From: Clostridiales bacterium | GTDB lineage: Bacteria > Bacillota > Clostridia > Oscillospirales > Acutalibacteraceae | NCBI GenBank assembly: GCA_019417145.1 | Contig: DXVY01000061.1 | Span: 1-8,295 of the forward strand | Length of the DNA: 8,295 nucleotides | Direction of reading: 5' to 3' | Program-made: the position numbers and the translations under genes | In this document: piece after piece, positions 6,005 through 8,295 of the stretch | Position numbering within the stretch: the first letter of the stretch is position 1 | Layout of the letters: each line of letters begins with the position of its first letter | The notes under the pieces: model-generated | Databases searched by the model: none | What the model was told of the DNA's origin: nothing | The model's input: the letters and a program-made list of their open reading frames with translations, nothing else

Positions 6005-6060
6005 TCGGTTAGGGGACCGGCGTGATAGACGGTTTTTTATGCCCTCGGTTAGGCGTCCGG
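6005..6060. repeat. Pair of 16-bp direct repeats in the divergent intergenic region
   Basis: TCGGTTAGGGGACCGG (6005-6020) and TCGGTTAGGCGTCCGG (6045-6060) match at 14 of 16 positions. They are 40 bp apart, close to four helical turns. Both lie upstream of the plus-strand promoter at 6108. They are candidate regulator-binding sites for the glycosidase gene. Nothing else in 5839-6107 could be supported as a gene. Confidence 0.5.
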
Positions 6061-6107
6061 AAACCTCCTTAATTTTTAGGATATTTGGATAGGTTATTTT
6101 TTGCATA

Positions 6108-6136
6108 TTGACAAAAAGGATATAAACGGTTATAAT
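6108..6136 (+). promoter_or_regulatory. Consensus sigma-A promoter of the secreted glycosidase gene
   Basis: A perfect -35 TTGACA (6108-6113) and a perfect -10 TATAAT (6131-6136) are separated by the optimal 17 nt. Transcription would begin near 6143, giving a 5' leader of about 49 nt. A fully consensus promoter in front of a polysaccharide-degrading enzyme suggests control by repression. Confidence 0.88.
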
Positions 6137-6148
6137 TATGCATGTAAC

Positions 6149-6166
6149 CACATTAACGATAATGTG
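6149..6166. promoter_or_regulatory. 18-bp palindrome downstream of the promoter, candidate operator
   Basis: CACATTAACGATAATGTG has 7-bp arms and a 4-nt centre with a central CG. It spans about +6 to +23 of the predicted transcript, the classical place for a repressor site. The central CG and size resemble LacI-family operators, though an RNA stem-loop in the 5' leader is also possible. Confidence 0.55.
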
Positions 6167-6191
6167 AAAAAGCAGAAAGACGAGGTGCGAT

Positions 6192-8295
6192 ATGGGAAAA
6201 ATGACCAAAAAAGCCAGATCCTTTGTCGCCTGCTGCCTGGCGGCCGTGCTGGGCGTGGGGACGATGTCCGGCGCGACGCCGGCGGCTTCTCAGGCCGCGG
6301 AGGCCTATGAGCCGGGCCTCTGGGCTGAGTATTACCAGGGAGAGAGTTACGGTACTTTTCTGACCGGACGGCAGGAGGAGACCATTGATCACACATGGAC
6401 CGCTTCCAATACGCCGCCCGGCATGTCCACCCAGGAGCATTTTTCTTCCCGCTATGTGGGTAGAATACAGGCGCCTGCAACCGGAACTTACATTTTCTAT
6501 TTGAACATTGACGACGGCGCCAAAATGTGGATCGATGGCGAAAACAAGATTAACGACGCCGGCCCGCACGGCGCGGCCGAGGCCAAAACCTCCATGACCC
6601 TGGAGGAAGGGGAATACTATGATTTTGTCATCGAGCATTACAACGGCTACGGCGACGGCACCCTGCAGCTTTCCTGGCGCACACCCAACAATGTCAAGGA
6701 GCTGATTCCTGCGTCGGCATATTTTATGCCCGAGGCGGCCCGGGTGGAGCTGGTAATTGACGGGGATACCGTAAGGGCCGAGGCCAATGTCCAGACCACC
6801 GGCGACGACGAGATGCAGGTGGTACTGGAGAGCCGTTACACCGGCACCGATGCGGTGGTGGACAGCAAGACGGCCGACCGCGCCCAGGGCGCCCAGACCT
6901 TTTCCACCGACCCTGTAGCCTATGAAGAGGGCAAGACCTACACGGCCTATGTCACCTCCGGCGATGAGACCGTATCCAAGGTGGTTAGCAAGGAATACGG
7001 CGTGGACGCCCAGCTCACCGTGGACACCCATCAGGTGGAAAACCAGATCACCGAGACCATGTACGGCGTCTGTATGGAGGACGTGAACCATGAGTTGTAC
7101 GGTGGCATCTGGTCCCAGATGGTATTCGGCGAGAGCTTTGCCGAGCCGGCCTACAACAATGAAAACGCCGCCATTTCGGTTGTCGGCGGCGAATGGGCCA
7201 TTGAGAGTGACGGCGAGGGCGGCCGACAGTACGCCGGTTCCGGCGAGGACGGCCCCAAACTGATCCTCAATTCCACCGAATGCACGGTGGGCGAGGTGAG
7301 CGCGGATATTTACTTCTCCGGCAACGGCCCCACCGGCTTCATTGTCAAGGTCAGCGATCCCAAGCCCGGCGCGGACAGCTTTTATGGCTATGAGGTGGGC
7401 TTGGGCAATGGAATCGTCCGGCTGGCCAAGCATGAGAACAACTACAATAAGATCAACGATTATTCCTGCAACGTACAGCCCGGAAACTGGTATAATGTCC
7501 GGGTGAGCATGACCGCCGACACGCTTACCGTGTTTGTGGATAACGTGCAGGTCGCCCAGTACACCGATTCCAACCCCCTCCAGACAGGCATGGTTGGTTT
7601 CCGCGTATGGGACGGCGCGGGCAAATTTAAGAATATCCAGTTCGCCAAGGATGGCGGCGAGATGCAGCCTATCCCGGTGGAAGAGGACCTGGAGGGCGGC
7701 ACCGTTAAGGTCAGCGGCATGTGGCGGCTGCACCAGGACGAGGGCGTGGTAGGCGCTCCTGATTTGGTGACCGACGATCCCTACACCACCAGCTTGAGTT
7801 CTGTAGCCCAGAGCCAGCGTATCACCTTTACCTCCGGCGAGGGCCGCATCGGCGTCAACAACATGGGTCTCAATCGCATGGGTATGAACTTTGAGGCCGA
7901 CAAGGAATACGAGGGCTATTTCTACGCCCGTTCGCAAGAGGGCGCGGAAGCCTATGTGGTGCTGGAGAGCGCCGACGGAACCAAGCAGTATGCCGAGAAG
8001 GCCATCCAGGTAGACGCCGGCTACGGTTGGAAGAAATACGAATTCACCCTGACCCCCGACACCAAGGACGCGGCCGGCCGCCTGTCCATTGAGCTGCGGG
8101 AACCCGGCAGCGTGGATTTGGGTTACGCCTTTATGGAGATGGGCGAGTGGGGCCGCTTTAACGGCCTGCATGTGCGCAAGGATGTGGCCGAAAAGCTGCA
8201 GGAGCAGGGCGTCAGCATTATCCGTTTCGGCGGCGGCATGATCGGCGCCAGCGGCTATCGCTGGAAGAACATGCTGGGTGCGCCCGAGGATCGGC
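6192..8295 (+). CDS. Secreted PA14 / GH51-type alpha-L-arabinofuranosidase, 3' end outside window
   Basis: The 701 visible residues start at ATG 6192 (GAGG 6 nt upstream) and have no stop before the window ends. Residues 1-36 look like a Sec signal peptide: KKAR, a hydrophobic core, then an Ala-rich cleavage region. Residues 43-165 match a PA14 domain (GLWAEYYQ, FYLNIDDGAKMWIDG, LQLSW). Residues about 286-320 (ITETMYGVCMEDVNHELYGG) match the first strands of GH51 alpha-L-arabinofuranosidases. A concanavalin/LamG-like domain (about 334-485) follows, then the GH51 N-terminal sandwich (MWRLHQ at 510 onward) and the start of its TIM barrel (NGLHVRKDV...IIRFGGGM...YRWKNMLGAPEDR, to 701). The catalytic glutamates lie beyond the window. 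Likely role: release of arabinose from plant polysaccharides outside the cell. It diverges from the hyd operon and is probably unrelated to it. Confidence 0.88.
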   Translation, partial: MGKMTKKARSFVACCLAAVLGVGTMSGATPAASQAAEAYEPGLWAEYYQGESYGTFLTGRQEETIDHTWTASNTPPGMSTQEHFSSRYVGRIQAPATGTYIFYLNIDDGAKMWIDGENKINDAGPHGAAEAKTSMTLEEGEYYDFVIEHYNGYGDGTLQLSWRTPNNVKELIPASAYFMPEAARVELVIDGDTVRAEANVQTTGDDEMQVVLESRYTGTDAVVDSKTADRAQGAQTFSTDPVAYEEGKTYTAYVTSGDETVSKVVSKEYGVDAQLTVDTHQVENQITETMYGVCMEDVNHELYGGIWSQMVFGESFAEPAYNNENAAISVVGGEWAIESDGEGGRQYAGSGEDGPKLILNSTECTVGEVSADIYFSGNGPTGFIVKVSDPKPGADSFYGYEVGLGNGIVRLAKHENNYNKINDYSCNVQPGNWYNVRVSMTADTLTVFVDNVQVAQYTDSNPLQTGMVGFRVWDGAGKFKNIQFAKDGGEMQPIPVEEDLEGGTVKVSGMWRLHQDEGVVGAPDLVTDDPYTTSLSSVAQSQRITFTSGEGRIGVNNMGLNRMGMNFEADKEYEGYFYARSQEGAEAYVVLESADGTKQYAEKAIQVDAGYGWKKYEFTLTPDTKDAAGRLSIELREPGSVDLGYAFMEMGEWGRFNGLHVRKDVAEKLQEQGVSIIRFGGGMIGASGYRWKNMLGAPEDR

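Noticed and set aside
6016..6038. Possible plus-strand terminator (ACCG...CGGT followed by six T)
   Set aside because: The stem is only 4 bp with a 10-nt loop, and there is no plus-strand gene upstream to terminate.
5972..6208. Open frame of 78 codons on the minus strand with a hydrophobic start
   Set aside because: It begins at TTG without a ribosome binding site. The hydrophobic stretch is just the antisense reading of the AT-rich glycosidase promoter.
6192..6240. Lipoprotein signal peptide in the glycosidase (FVACC)
   Set aside because: The residue at -3 is Phe, and the hydrophobic region before the cysteine is too short. A Sec type I signal with a later Ala-rich cleavage site fits better.
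6153..8171. Long open frame of 672 codons on the minus strand
   Set aside because: It is antisense to the GH51-type gene. The plus-strand reading gives recognisable PA14, LamG and GH51 motifs, while the minus reading is low-complexity Gly/Val/His/Leu-rich, as expected from GC-rich third codon positions.

Overview
The window looks like chromosomal DNA from a GC-rich, strictly anaerobic member of the Clostridia (Firmicutes), possibly a gut Oscillospiraceae-type organism. The reasons are the complete set of [FeFe]-hydrogenase maturases, strong AGGAGG-type ribosome binding sites, sigma-A promoters with 17-bp spacers, and a large secreted arabinofuranosidase-type enzyme. The taxonomic call is inference.

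Layout. About 6 kb is read on the minus strand. From upstream to downstream it holds: a promoter (5764-5792), a leader RNA of about 180 nt ending in an intrinsic terminator (5570-5606), a small TM1266-type hydrogenase-system regulator, hydE, hydG, a repeat-bearing gap of 268 nt, hydF, a YaiI/YqxD-family protein, and a small cupin protein. After a further gap with its own promoter comes an initiator tRNA-fMet and its terminator. On the plus strand, diverging from the hyd operon, a consensus-perfect promoter (6108-6136) followed by an 18-bp palindrome drives a secreted PA14/GH51-type glycoside hydrolase that runs off the end of the window.

How the genes work together. HydE and HydG are radical SAM enzymes that make the non-protein ligands of the H-cluster. 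HydG makes CO and cyanide from tyrosine, and HydE acts on the Fe-cysteine synthon that HydG releases. HydF is the GTPase scaffold that carries the 2Fe subcluster to apo-hydrogenase. The TM1266-type protein is the usual companion regulator of such systems. No hydrogenase structural gene (hydA) is present here, so the maturases would act on enzymes encoded elsewhere. The YaiI and cupin genes are packed behind hydF and probably co-transcribed, but no functional link is evident.

The most interesting element is the hyd leader. It has a good promoter, two bulged hairpins of similar design, and a 9-nt segment that can pair with the 5' arm of the terminator. This is the layout of a transcription attenuator or riboswitch controlling H-cluster maturation. 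I do not recognise its class. The 640-nt divergent intergenic region holds no convincing gene but several short repeats and a candidate operator.
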